Source: Adineta vaga
Taxonomy: Eukaryota; Rotifera
Direction: 5' to 3'
Length of the DNA: 64,000 bases
Assembly (NCBI GenBank): GCA_021613535.1
Contig: CP075492.1
Span: forward strand, 1,550,001-1,614,000
Positions within the stretch are counted from its first letter, which is position 1, and each line of letters begins with the position of its first letter. The position numbers and the translations under genes were made by a program. Below the pieces are notes generated by a model. The model was not told the origin of the DNA, made no database searches, and saw only the letters and a program-made list of their open reading frames with translations. Positions 12,428-25,281 of the stretch are shown in pieces.

Positions 12428-12479
12428 GAGGGTGGTTGTGGGTGAAGGTATCTCCTCTTCTTTCACACCCACACCCTCA
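12428..12479. repeat. Telomere-like G/T-C/A hairpin
   Basis: GAGGGTGGTTGTGGGTGAA (12,428-12,446) is nearly the reverse complement of TTCACACCCACACCCTC (12,462-12,478), with a 15-bp loop. Confidence 0.7.
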
Positions 12480-12983
12480 GGTAAGACCCTCTAAATGCAG
12501 GAGCCTTTTTCATTTGACTATCATTTTTTCTAATATTTACTCGATCGTTTGCTTTAAGTATCCATATGCCCAGAGGTCGATGTTTGCACAATTAATCAAG
12601 TAAATAGGTAAATAGTTGCTTACTATAATGTACATTTTCTATTTTAGACTGTTCCACGACTGCGTCGTCACTTCAGAATACGGCTGTATTATGGTATAGT
12701 TTTAAGTGTAAATGGTATTCGTTTTTCGTCGTGGACGATCGTCGTTATGTTCGATGTGGGATGGTAGGATTGCCTCATCGTATTGGATCTATGATTCAAA
12801 CATTGTCAAATGAAGTTTTGTATAAAACTCTAAATACGAAACCTTGTGTGCGGAACCATTTCTCTCATCCGCCACGAAAAAGTTCAGTACGAAACCATCT
12901 TCCGACAAAACCATGTGAGGTTCGCAGGGTGTATCCGCGTCCGAATCTTCTTTCGGTTTCGTAAAAACCCTTTTTCTACAGTG

Positions 12984-13482
12984 CAATTTGTGCTCTTCAC
13001 TGTAAAAAAAAATAGTTTACTACTAAGCCCATCAAAAAGGTTTGGTAGGTGCCGAATAGCTTCCAAATAAGTCAACATGTTGAAAAAAAATGGCCTTCAA
13101 AATCAACGAAACCTACAACGGTTCTGGCCACGGGCACACGCTCCGAATCATCGTCTACGAAACCTTATTAGGTTTTGTACATCAGAAAAAAACGTTTCAT
13201 GAGAAAATATGAAACTCATAGGTTCAGCACTATGATTCTATACTAAATACCATGGTTTCGCATTTTCAGACGAAACCTTTTTTCTGATGTACAAAATCTA
13301 ATAAGGTTTCGTAGACGATGATTCGGAGCATGTGCCCGTGGCCAGAAACGTTGTAGGTTTCGTTGATTTTGAAGGCCATTTTTTTTCAACATGTTGACTT
13401 ATTTGGAAGCTATTCGGCACCTACCAAACCTTTTTGATGGACTTAGTAGTAAACTATTTTTTTACAGTGCAGAGCACAAATT
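12984..13482. mobile_element. Long-arm inverted-repeat element (MITE or foldback)
   Basis: The left arm, 12,984-13,198, and right arm, 13,271-13,482, are close reverse complements of about 210 bp flanking a 70-bp spacer. The outer ends read CAATTTGTGCTCTTCACTGT and its mirror; the inner ends read CATCAGAAAAAA and its mirror. Small mismatches between the arms show some age. No transposase is encoded, so it must be non-autonomous. The small ORFs on both strands here are by-products of the palindrome. Confidence 0.85.
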
Positions 13483-14345
13483 CAAGAAATTAACATTTGA
13501 CTAGGTCCAGAGAACCGAGAAATACATGTTTGGTATTGAAGTCTATAATTATACCACGACATGTTTTCACATATTTGTATTTTTCTTTTGCTATCATTGA
13601 ACAAAAGTGAGATACTAGACTAGCAAATAGTACTTGTACACTCCCATGCCATTTTCTGATTACTGTCTTTTGTATATGAAAAAAGCATTCGATACTAAAG
13701 ACGAACTTCACAGATATAGAAAGAACTTGTGTATTCATCTCAAGACCTGGAAAACGAATAACCACTTATATAGTGCATGTTTTGTTTGAGAGCTTGTCTG
13801 GATGGCCAACTGCCCTCGTGATTCTTTCTGATAAAATCATACTTTTTAAGTGAACAAATGGATAACAAATTCAATGACACATGAGATCCCTCTCCTTACA
13901 GTGCTTTTCCCCTAGAAATGTGCTCTTATATGATGATGATGAATAAACTTATCTTTAAAAAAGTTGACAAGCAGCGCTAGCACTACACGAGTTTTCAAAA
14001 TAAACTCTATGTTAGAGATTGCCCATTCCGGCCGAATACCCCATTGAGTTTTTCTGTATTATACGAGTAAAGCATGTTGCTGTTCACGTCATGTGAGACA
14101 AGATCATTAAGAATCCAAGATTATGTCCAACAACGCCAGGTTTTATCATTATAACAATGGGAAAAACTGCTAGCTAACATGGAAGCTGATTCTCTTTCCT
14201 CTATTATTATGAGGATGAAATTCGATGTCATTGGACCTAATCTAGTTTTGTCGATGGTCCTCTCACATATGACCTGAACAGCGACATCCTTTATCTTTAT
14301 ACAACAAGAAAAACAGTGGGATGCCCAGCTATACTACGTAAACCT
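13483..14345. other. Non-coding spacer between two inverted-repeat elements
   Basis: No gene is supported. The minus-strand open frame at 13,490-13,765 has no recognisable domain and no near neighbour on the same strand. Confidence 0.4.
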
Positions 14346-15246
14346 ATATATATACCCCTGGAAATAAATAGCTGCAGTTGGTATTTCGCATATTTTATCA
14401 TTATGAAAAGACATTTTTTAAAATCCAATTATATATTCTGAAAGCACACGGAGTTTTCTATCATCCTATGTAATTGGTTTTCAATTTGTCCCTTTCTTAT
14501 TATTGAAAAGAATTGAATGCAATGAAGGCACTCTCATGTTCAAATTCTCAACAAACAGTTGTTTTTGCTGCTATTGAGATTCGTTTTTAAACTATTTTAT
14601 AATGAGAATAGTATCTTTTTAAAAAAGTAACTATATATTTTGTTAGAGCTTGAAATTCTCTCTCGCCCTGTATATTTACTTATTTTCTTATACCCATTTA
14701 TTCAAAGAAAGTTTGAGTACACTAAGAAAAATCTTCAATCGGCAAGTAGTGAAAATATAGCATTTTCACTGTTCCTTTTCGATTACCACAAGGAAGAAAT
14801 AAACTATATAAAAGATGTACATCATTTGATAGAACATGAAATTCTCTATCGTCCTATGTATTTTTTTTCGTGCTCTGGATTAATATATTGAATACATGGA
14901 TCTAAAGCAGAACACAAATAAATAGCATGATAGAGAATTTCATGCTCTATCAGAATATATAATTACTTTTTTAACAAGATACTATTCTCATTATAGAATA
15001 GTTTAAAAACGAATCTCAATAGCAGCAAAAACAACTGTTTGTTGAGAATTTGAACATGAGAGTGCCTTCATTGAATTCAACTCTTGTCAATAATGAAAAG
15101 GGATAAACTGAAAACCAATTACATAGGATGATATAAAACTCCATGTGCTTTCAGAATATGTAATTGAGTTTTAAAAACTCTCTTTTCATAACGATAAAAT
15201 ATGCGAAATACCGACTGCAACTATTTATTTCCACGAGTATATATAA
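14346..15246. mobile_element. Large foldback element with arms over 300 bp
   Basis: The arms at 14,346-14,664 and 14,930-15,246 mirror each other: AATAAATAGCTGCAGTTGG against CCGACTGCAACTATTTATT at the outer ends, and CAAACAGTTGTTTTTGCTG against CAGCAAAAACAACTGTTTG further in. The 265-bp loop contains another copy of the inner-end motif (CATGAAATTCTCTATCG at about 14,835). The arms differ by scattered substitutions and small indels. No transposase is present. It lies 460 bp upstream of the PKS gene. Confidence 0.8.
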
Positions 15247-15710
15247 TGAGACTTCTAGAGAATTTTTTAGAAATGAGATGAGCGATTATATTTTGACCCT
15301 CGTTTAGTGCATATCTGTGTCAAACGTCAAAGTATCGAACTGAAAACTTTACCAGGACTTCGGCACTTCAGCCTCAGTCTAAACTAGAAATTTCAGTCCA
15401 TTAGAACGAACTTCGACTGAAATAAGTTTTTGAGGTTGGAGACCTTAAGTTTTTATGAACACATATCTATAATTAGTTCAATAATATAGAATATGTCAAA
15501 AATGCGATCACAAGCTCATTCGCACTTTCAGTATTATCTATCGAATTAATTTAAAGTTCTGGATTTTTCAGATACATTATTGGTATATATATATATATAT
15601 ATATAAATAATGTCTTCTTCAAAATTCTTTCTTTTTAGATACAAAACTTTTTCGCAATCTTTTCTATTTACTTCTTACATTTATCAATTGATTAATCGTG
15701 CGAGGTTTCA
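15247..15710. promoter_or_regulatory. Upstream region of the PKS gene with a (TA)n tract
   Basis: This 464-bp stretch separates the foldback element from the PKS ATG. It holds an alternating TA tract at about 15,583-15,605, roughly 105-130 bp before the start codon, which could supply a TATA element. No other site is recognised. Confidence 0.4.
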
Positions 15711-18700
15711 ATGGCATCAGTTTCAAGTACTTGTCTAGAACCAATAGCTATCATAGGAATAGCTTGTGAATTTGCAGGTGATATTCATTGCGCAAGCGAT
15801 TTATGGCAAGCACTAAAAGAAAGTCGCGATGTTGGAAGCATTATTCCACGTGATCGATTCGATTTAGAATCATATTCTGCTCATATGTTAAATATGGATA
15901 ATCACGGGCAACTTCATCAAAAGCTTCTTCGTCGAGGTTATTTCCTATCAAACAATCAATGGGATATGTTTGATGCAAGTTTCTTTGGGTTATCAGATGC
16001 TGAAGCAGGTAGCATCGATCCATGCCATCGATTACTTATGCTCAAATTTGTTCATTTACTCGATGACGCTGGATATAGCATGGAGAAAGTAAACGGATCG
16101 CGTACATCTGTTTATATTGGCCAATTCTCTACAGATCACGCTGCTACATCATTTAGAATGGAACCTGAACATCGATCAAGATTCCATGGACCTAATAGTT
16201 TACTGTACAATGCTGCAGCTCGATTATCTTATCATTTCAATTTGCGTGGTCCTAATGTTTCATTAGATGCTGCTTGTTCATCGTCATTACAAACTGTTCA
16301 TATGGCTGTTCAAACGCTTCGAACAAGTGAAGCAGATATGGTGGTATGCGGTGGTGTTAATGGTCTTTATGCACCAGAGAATTTTCTGTGGAGTTCCTTG
16401 ATTAGTGCTCAATCACCAGATGGTCGAAGTCGATCATTTAGTTCTGATGCAAATGGTTATGCTAAAGGTAAAAAATTTATATAAATATATTGACAATACT
16501 CTGTGTTTCTAGGTGATGGTCTCGGTCTTCTCTTATTGAAACGATTAAGTGATGCTGAACGTGATGGAGATCGTATATATTGTATTATTCGTGATGTTCT
16601 TAGTGGTCATGATGGAAATGAAGACAAAAACAGTTATGTTGTTCCATCAGCTGCTGGACAGGCACGTCTCCTCAACGATATATATAAACATGCAAATGTT
16701 GATCCTCAACGTATCTTTTATGTTGAAGCACATGGCACTGGTACACTTGTTGGTGATCCTATTGAAGCCAATTGTTTAGGTCAATTTTTTAATCGTTCAA
16801 CTATTGATCCACCATTATTGATTGGTTCTGTCAAGAGCAATTTGGGACATACTGAAGGAACTGCTGGCATTGCTGGACTTATTAAAATAGCTATGTGTAT
16901 GCGTCATCGAGCTATTCCATCAAATATGCATTTTACATCACTTAATCCTAAAATTGAAGCAAAACGATATAATCTTCATGTTGTTCAACATTATGTACCG
17001 TTCCCTTCTTACGCTGACATTGAACCCATTGCTATAGGTATAAATTCATTTGGAATAGGAGGAAATAATGCACATGCTATCGTTGAAGAATATCGATCAA
17101 CTAGGAATCCGATTGTTAATGGATATCGTGAAGAGAATAAACAATATATCATTTTTATTTTCTCCAGTAAGTGGTGTAGATGAATTTATTATATTACCAA
17201 CTATCTTACTTATTTTTCATTTTCAGCAAAAAGTTCTAAATCTCTCAAAGATCAAATAGTTCAATTTAATCAATGGCTAGAAGAAAAATCTTTCATTGAT
17301 ACAAATAATGAACATGCTTTTCTTCAACATATCTCTCAACAACTTTTACTTCATCGAACTATTAGTCATACAAATTTATGCATCTTCGTATTTGCTGATC
17401 GTAAACAGTTGCAAGAACAAATCAATGCTTTTCTTGTTGAACAGACAATAGCTGGTCTCTCGATAGCATCACGTCCAACAGAATCTCTATCAACAAAAAT
17501 ATGTTTTGTATTTAGTGGACAAGGACCACAATGGTGGGCGATGGGTCGACAATTGTATGAAAGTGAACCTGTCTTTACACAATGGATCCAACTAATTGAT
17601 AAAGAAATGAGCAAAATTAATAATGGTGAATGGCGATTATTAGAAGAACTAATTGAAAAGAAAAATGAACAAGAATCTCGTATTAATGATACAAATATTG
17701 CTCAACCAACATTGTTTGCTATTCAAGTCGCTCTTGCAGCTCTACTTGTATCATGGAATATTTATCCTTCAACTATTATTTCACATAGTGCTGGTGATCA
17801 AGCAGCTGCTTTTGTTACAGGTCGTCTTAGTTTACAAGAAGCGGTTCGTATCGTTTATCATCGATCACGTCTTCAAAATCGAAATACACGACAGGGTGGT
17901 CAAATGCTTGCAGTTTCGATGAGTGAAGAAGAAGTACAAGAGAAACTTCTCCAAGGTATTGAACATCTTGTTTCTGTTGCTGTTGTTAATAGTCCTCGAT
18001 CAGTAACATTGAGTGGAGATGAAAAGATTATTCATGAATTACAACAAATCCTTTCTACACTTTATCCAAACGTTTTCAAAGCTCGTCTTCGTATTGAAAA
18101 TGCATTTCATTCTCATCAAATGGATCGATTTAATATTGAAAAAGAAATGTTGTCATCTCTCAAAGATATTCGAGGATTACCATTACAAGATGCACAGCAA
18201 ATCTTTGATCCAAAATGTGCACAAGCTCATCTTTATTCAAGTGTTATTGGTAATAAACTAAGTGATGATATACCAGTTGATGCACATTATTGGTGGACAA
18301 ATGTTCGACATTGTGTTCGATTTCGTGATGCTATTGCATCCATTATTAAAGACGATGCTGCAGATATTTTCTTTGAAATTTCACCACATCCAGTGTTAGC
18401 TACTTCTATTCGAGAATGTTATGAATCTAGCAATCATCGACAACCACTCATTCTTCCAACATTAAAACGAAAAGAAAATGAACAAATAACATTACTCACT
18501 AGTATAGCACAATTAACAGCATCAACTGATATGTGGCAAAAATATTTCGATACTCGAAATATATTAGCTACGAAAGAAAATGAATTATTACTTGATGACT
18601 TTCCTCTATATACATTCGATCTTAGTTCATGTTGGTATGAATCAAAAGATTCAGTTATGAAGCGTTTAGCTAATCGTATTCCTACTCATCCTCTTCTTGG

Positions 18701-21700
18701 TGTTCGTCAATTGACAGGTCAAACAACTGCAACATGGAAGAGTCTTATCAATATTAATCTACCACAATATACATATCTGAAAGATCATAAGATTCAAGAC
18801 TCAATCCTTTTTCCTGCTGTTGCCTATCTTGAACTTGCAACAGCTGCTTGTCGTCAATTACTTTCGTCAGTGGATGACAAACAACCGACTATCATCTTTG
18901 AAAATATCAAATTTAGTAAAGCATTGGTTCTAAGTGAACATGAATTGACAGAAGTATTTACACAAATTATTATGCCAATGCAAGAATGGTATATTTATAG
19001 TCGACCATGGTCATCAGCTGGTTCCGATTGTATGCGTTCATCAGGAATGTCAAGCATCGACATACTTAATTCGTTTGATGATCAACAAACTCTTAGTCAA
19101 TATTCATTAAGTGAGTTTACTCTCCATGCTCATGGTCGAATCGAGACTGATCATACTTCACAAAAGTCAACAACATTATTTAACTGTACAAGAACTCCTG
19201 CTACCTGGTCGACACATGATATAACAAGTATCTACACTCATTTGTCAACACGAGGTTATCAATATGGACCGTCTTTCCAAAATATGCGATCATTACAGGG
19301 TACAACATCGACAGTTGTTGCGAAGATCTCGAGTGATTCTACTTTAATTAATGATCTTCACTGTTATAATCTATACCATCCAACATTACTAGATGCTTGC
19401 CTTCATCCCTGTCTAACGCTATTACCGGGTATTGATACCACTTTTATTCCTGTCAGTATTGAGAAGTTTATTACCAAAAGCAACGTGGATACATATGATT
19501 CAAATATTGAAGTTCACGGAAATTATTATGATAATATTTGTGGCTTGAATCAAGAACGAACATATACTGTGGATCTAATGGTCATACCAAATGACATAGC
19601 AAAGGAAAGAGCAATGTGCATTTTTCAAGGTTTTGTGCTTCAACAAATTCAAAGCGTACAATCGGGTCGATGGATACGAGAGAAATCAATATTTGATAAT
19701 CTAAATGCCGCTATTGATTTACCTAACATAGATCGTAGAAAATACTTGGATGCAATTATGAAAGACTATTGTATGAAAAGAACATGGACTGAATCATCAA
19801 TGATAACCAGTGCCGCCAATCTGCTACCATCCCCACTCACATTAGTCAATAGCCAAGTCAACATTGTTATTAATCAAGATCTGATTGAATCAATTGAACC
19901 ATTCAATGAATTAGCTGCATGTTATGCACAGATGGCGATCGAAGGTCTCGACACAAATGTTGTTGATCATCACTACCGTCCTTTATTCGATACTTGTCAT
20001 TCTCTTGCTACTATTTTACACGAAAAAGTCACACATCATTCGACACAAATTCGTCTTATGCAATTGTTAGATCGTTTTCCTCGACTAAAGCCACTTTTAA
20101 TCCCACTGAACGCACATGGTTCTCATCTGAAACATGTTTTCAGAGGACATCCGAGTAAATCAAGTATATTTTTTGGAAACGATGAAACTGGACACATCTT
20201 ACAACAATTCAAAAACATAATTAGTGCAAATAAAACACAAATGATATTCGATACAATCGCTCGACATTTTCAAAACGCTCATGAACAAATTAAAGACGTT
20301 TCACTTAACACCTACCGATTGCGGATACTCTGGTTTGCTGCTGGTGAATTTTTGGACATTCTTCCTATTCTTCAACTTCTGCTAAACTTATCTGATCAAA
20401 CTGGTTTATGGATCGACTTATACTATGTAGATGCCGATTTAGCATCGCTCACGCAGGCTGAACAAGCCTTTCAGTCATATTTAACTTCTCAAACGCGTGT
20501 ATCTGTTACATATGATCAAACAGTTGATTTATCTGACAGTGAAACATTTGATAAGATCCCAGTAGAATCATTCGAGATTATATTTGCTGCAAATCAATTA
20601 AAAAGAAATCAAGATTTAACAAAAATTCTAGCACATCTCCGCTGTTTACTTGTTCCAAATGGTATTCTTCTGTTACTCGAACTGATTGATGTCCCTCTTT
20701 ATTTTGATATTATCCTTGGTCTAATCGATGAATGGTGGTCACCAGCCGACAATACGCGTGCACTAAATAGTGTTCATCAGTGGACCAGCATTTTAAAAGA
20801 AACAGGTGGATTTGTTGATGTTCAACTGGTGCCAAGCCAGTTCCAAAGTACATTAATAATTGCTCAAAAGACAATATCTCAGGAAATATTACGGACACTA
20901 AGTGAAAGACAACATCAAGCATGGTTGCTTTTTGCTAGGAACGATTCCCAAAGTCTTGGCCATGAAATAGCATCACTTTTACCATGTTCATATATTCAAT
21001 TTTTTGATTTTAACAATCGAAATATTAGGTTAATTCGTTCTATAATGCAAATGATGGCGACTACATATAAACAGTTGTATATCGTCTTTGCCTGGCCTTT
21101 TGAACAGACTCCTCATGATGATAATACAGTTACATCATTTAAACAAAATGTAGAACTTATATGTTGGACATTCATTCAACTTCTTCAAATAGTTCAAACA
21201 ATACCTTCTCGCTTCCGTCCATTCATATTTGTTATTACACGCAATGCTCAGCTTAATAGTGATTCTGACTGCAATGTCCTCATAGCGCCACTTATTGGTC
21301 TAGTTCGTAGTTTGATCGCTGAATATGAACCACATCGATTGAAACTTATTGATCTCCAATCATCATCATCATCACTATTGAGTAATGAAGTAGGGCTTAT
21401 TCCTGCTCTAATACAATATATGATTACGTGTCGATATACTAACAATACTGATGAAATAGTACTTCATCTCGATGCAAGTAATAATCAAGTTAAACATATT
21501 ACATGGTATTATGAGATGTTGCAGACATCTACAAATAAAGAAGAAGAATCAAAATTAGGAAAAGACATGATTATTCCTCGACAAGATCCTGATCAAAAAC
21601 CATTTCGTCTTCATGTACCAACGTCTCGTTTTCTCACTGATTTAACATGGATTCCAGACCATCGACCAAAAGAACTCTTACCAGGCAAGTTAGAAGTTCG

Positions 21701-24360
21701 TGTTCAGTGTGTTGGTATTAATTTTCGTGATGTACTCAAAGCGCGAGGTCTCTATCCACATACACACAAGTTTGCACAACTCGATGAACATCAACCACAT
21801 GCTGATCGAGATACAGAACCAGGTTCAGATTTTGTTGGAATTGTAGTTCGTTCATGTCCTGGTGTTAGTATTCAACCTGGTGATCATGTTCTAGGTATCT
21901 CTGTCAATGGTGTATTTCATTCACATGCTGTTGTCGATTCCTCTCAAGTGGTACCTATTCCAAGTGGATGTCCTCTCACTGATGAACAACTGTCAGCTAT
22001 GCCTACTGTCTGTTTAACAGTCATATATTCTCTTAAATACCGTGTTCATCTTCGACGTGATCAAACTGTTCTCATTCATGCAGCAACAGGAGGTGCTGGT
22101 CAAATTTGTATTCAATATTGTCAATATATTGGTGCTCGGATCATAGCTACAGCTGGAACTGAAGAAAAACGTCGTTTTCTTCGTGAACACTATGGTATTG
22201 AACATGTATTCAATAGTCGAGATACTTCTTTTGTTAATGGTGTACGCAGTGTTGTACCCAATGGAGTTGATATTGTTATTAATTCATTATCAGGTTCTCT
22301 TCTCCAAGAATCTGTTAAATTACTTGCCCATCATGGTCATTTTGTTGAATGGGGTAAACGAGATATTTATGGTAAAAGTCAATTATCTATGTTTGAATTG
22401 CGATCAGACTGTAGCTTCCATGTAATTGATTTGGTTTCGCTCGCCCTCTCACAACTAAACTGTGTACCTTTGATGTTACAAGAAATGATTGACTTATGTC
22501 TTGAAGGTAAGTTAAAACCAATTGAATCAACAGTCATTTATGAGCCATCCAAGATAATCGAAGCATTTATGAAAGTGAGTAGTGGTCAGGTTATAGGCAA
22601 AACAGTTATTCGATTAACTAACTCTGATGAACCACTAGCATTGAATACTGAGCAATTCAATAATTCGATTGAAGGTAATTTCTAGTTTTCTTTTGTTATA
22701 TGATTAATAAATTGATGTAGGCAACAATGATACAATGTTCACTTCGGAAGTATGTAGGAGAGGAACAATTCTGATTTCTGGTGGTTTTGGTGGTCTCGGA
22801 TTGGCAATGACACGTTGGATGATAGAGAAACGAGATATTAAACGTGTGATATTGCTAAGTCGTCGTACATTAGCTGAACTTGAACAACCTTCCAATCCTC
22901 AATACGAAGAATGGTTACGAGTAAAACAAACAATAAATCAGTATAATGCTTATGTCGATGTACTTCAAATTGATGTGACAAATTTCGATCAAGTGCATTC
23001 TCTCATTGAAAGACTTAACCAAACTCCTTATCCTGTTCGAGGTATTATTCATAGTGCTGCCGTCGTCGAAGATCTTACATTAGCCAATATGACAGAAGAA
23101 CATTTGACACGAGTAACATCAGCTAAAGTTCATGGTGCTTGGATTCTTCATCAAGCAACACAACTTACAAATACTCCAGTTCATTTTTTTATTATGTTCT
23201 CATCTATTCGAAATCATTTATTAGAATTAGCATCTGCGAGTTATAATGCTGCCAATCAATTTCTTGATGCTCTTGCTCATTATCGCATGACAAAACTCAA
23301 GTTACCTGCTCTTTCTGTTAGTTTACCAGCTGTAAGTGGTGCTGGTATGTTTCATCGGCAACGAGATTTACTAGCAAATTTTCAAGCTACACATGGTTTT
23401 GAAACGGTGCCAACAGTGACTGTATTCGAGCTGATTGAACGCTTCTACGAAAATGAGAAGACTTGTTCATGTCCTATTATTTTTACTGTTAATTGGCAAA
23501 CATTATATGAAAGACGTCATAAATTACCCCTCTTTCAATTGAGTAAAATAGTAGAAGAACGGTACAAAACTCTGAGTCTTGAAAACACATCATCAACATT
23601 ATCAGGACCTATCAGTAGAATCGATTTAAATTTGAGTACTAAAGAAAGCATTATTGAACGAACTCAAGCAGCGGTAGCTCGATTACTTGGTGCATCAACT
23701 ATTGATCGTATTTTGATTGATCGCTCATTGATTAGTCAAGGAATGGATTCATTAGCTGCTCTTTCTTTATATAATTGGTTAGGACAAGAAACTGGCATTT
23801 ATATACCAATGGCTGATCTTCTTCAAGGTCTTTCTATTGAAAACATTGCGTCAGTCGTCCATAATAAATTCTACCAACAACAGCAAATTGTTTCAACAAC
23901 GACTAAAGAATATGATATAGACGTTGATCTAATAAAGGAAAATGAAGTCAATATAACTGGTAGTCTTATCTATACTGGCACAGAAAATATTATATGTCTA
24001 GGATCGATGCTTCAGAACACTGGTTCAGTTCTTTTCTATATTACGAACAAGCCAACGATTGATATTAACGATTCGTTTAGATTACATATCAACAAAAAAT
24101 TATTCAGTCAGCAGAGTCCTAAAGCATCAGTTATCACCTATGCTATACAAATACCATCAATGCCATTGACTACAGATATATCTAAATATGCTCGTAACAT
24201 GATTTTACAAATACGTCGCATTCAACCTCGTGGACCTTATCAATTAATGGCTTTAGGTAACACACCAGAGGAAAACATCGCACATGAAATAATCAAACAT
24301 CTCAAGGATCATTCCCTTGTAATCGATATTCAATTGGTTTTATTCGACGGTCAGGACTAA
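15711..24360 (+). CDS. Highly reducing type I polyketide synthase
   Basis: There are four exons: 15,711-16,467, 16,513-17,166, 17,227-22,674 and 22,721-24,360. The introns are 45, 60 and 46 bp, and splicing gives one open frame of 2832 residues. The ketosynthase (about 9-435) keeps Cys189 (DAACSSS), His326 (VEAHGTGT) and His365 (SNLGHTEG). The acyltransferase (about 560-860) has GQGPQW, Ser658 in SHSAG and AFHSHQMD, which favours malonyl units. The dehydratase (about 955-1290) has DHKIQDSILFP and HPTLLDACLH. A methyltransferase-like region (about 1330-1690) has lost its SAM motif (ILWFAAGEFL). The enoylreductase (about 1930-2275) has HAATGGAGQICIQYC. The ketoreductase (about 2297-2500) has SGGFGGLG, the SSI serine and SYNAANQ. 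The ACP (about 2596-2672) has GMDSLAAL. A short thioesterase-like tail lacks its nucleophile. It should build a reduced acyl chain, possibly passed to the NRPS downstream. Closest relatives are expected in bacteria or fungi. Confidence 0.93.
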
Positions 24361-25281
24361 AAGACAATATTTCAAATCTTTCTTTTAGAGTTATTTGTGA
24401 GTCAATCACTTTGAATTTTTTATTATCTACTTAATTCCGCACTATAAAATCGCTGCTAGAACTCCAGGTCGTTATAATTATAAAATTTGGAAGTCATATT
24501 TGGAAGTTTTAGAAAGTTTCTTTAGCATCACTTTAGCAGATAATTACTAAAATTCTTCATGAGGGCATTTTGTCACACAGGTATCTGGACGCAGAAAAGA
24601 ACTTAATCGTTTTGGCTAGATAAATTATACTTTAAAGTATGCAAGGATCTTTATATGGTTCACTATCGAAAATATTCCCGTTAAGTCCTTAATTTTTCCA
24701 ATAGTTACAGATTGGATAAATTTTCAAGCATTTTAGAGAATTCTTACTGATTATATAGATAATTTTTCTCAAAATGTCCAAGAATTTTATATTGATAAAT
24801 AGAAATTTATAAAAATTCTTACGATAAGATCTTGAGTTTTGAATCTTCTGTGATGGAAATACCAATAACTAGATTTTGAAAAGTTTTAGAATACAGGATT
24901 GACCATATATCTTGTAGATCTACTTTACTGGCGTAAGCTTATACGAGCGAGTACATTTTTAGATTAGTAATTCTGCTATTCAGAAGCTGATTATAACTTT
25001 AAAAGATTTAATTCATATACAATGACCTCTATTGATTTCTGATATTTTCCAAAGATTATCGACATAATCTCGAAGAATTATTCACATCCTTGAAGTGATA
25101 TCATGATTACTCCCGATATTTCCAATGCAGAAATTAGTTTGCCTCACTTTGAAACTTATCGCATGTTTTATTGTACACATATTATATTTCACTACTATAC
25201 TTACTTACACTATTGTAGATAAAATAGGCTTTTTATTTTACATTATCAAGCACCGATTTTACAATTCTTCTATTACAAAAA
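24361..25281 (+). other. Spacer between PKS and NRPS
   Basis: The 921 bp have no coding content. It is either the intergenic gap and NRPS promoter or, if PKS and NRPS are one transcript, an intron. The PKS frame ends in a normal TAA, with no convincing splice donor before it. Phase 1-compatible AG acceptors exist just inside the NRPS frame (before 25,340, 25,355 and 25,364), so fusion cannot be excluded from sequence alone. Confidence 0.5.

Noticed and set aside
12731-13078. Overlapping small ORFs on both strands
   Set aside because: They lie in or beside the inverted-repeat element 12,984-13,482 and arise from its mirrored arms. No domain or splice context supports them.
15711-24360. Bacterial contamination as the source of the PKS and NRPS
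   Set aside because: Both genes have many short GT-AG introns that must be spliced to keep the frame, and a eukaryotic retrotransposon sits within the NRPS.
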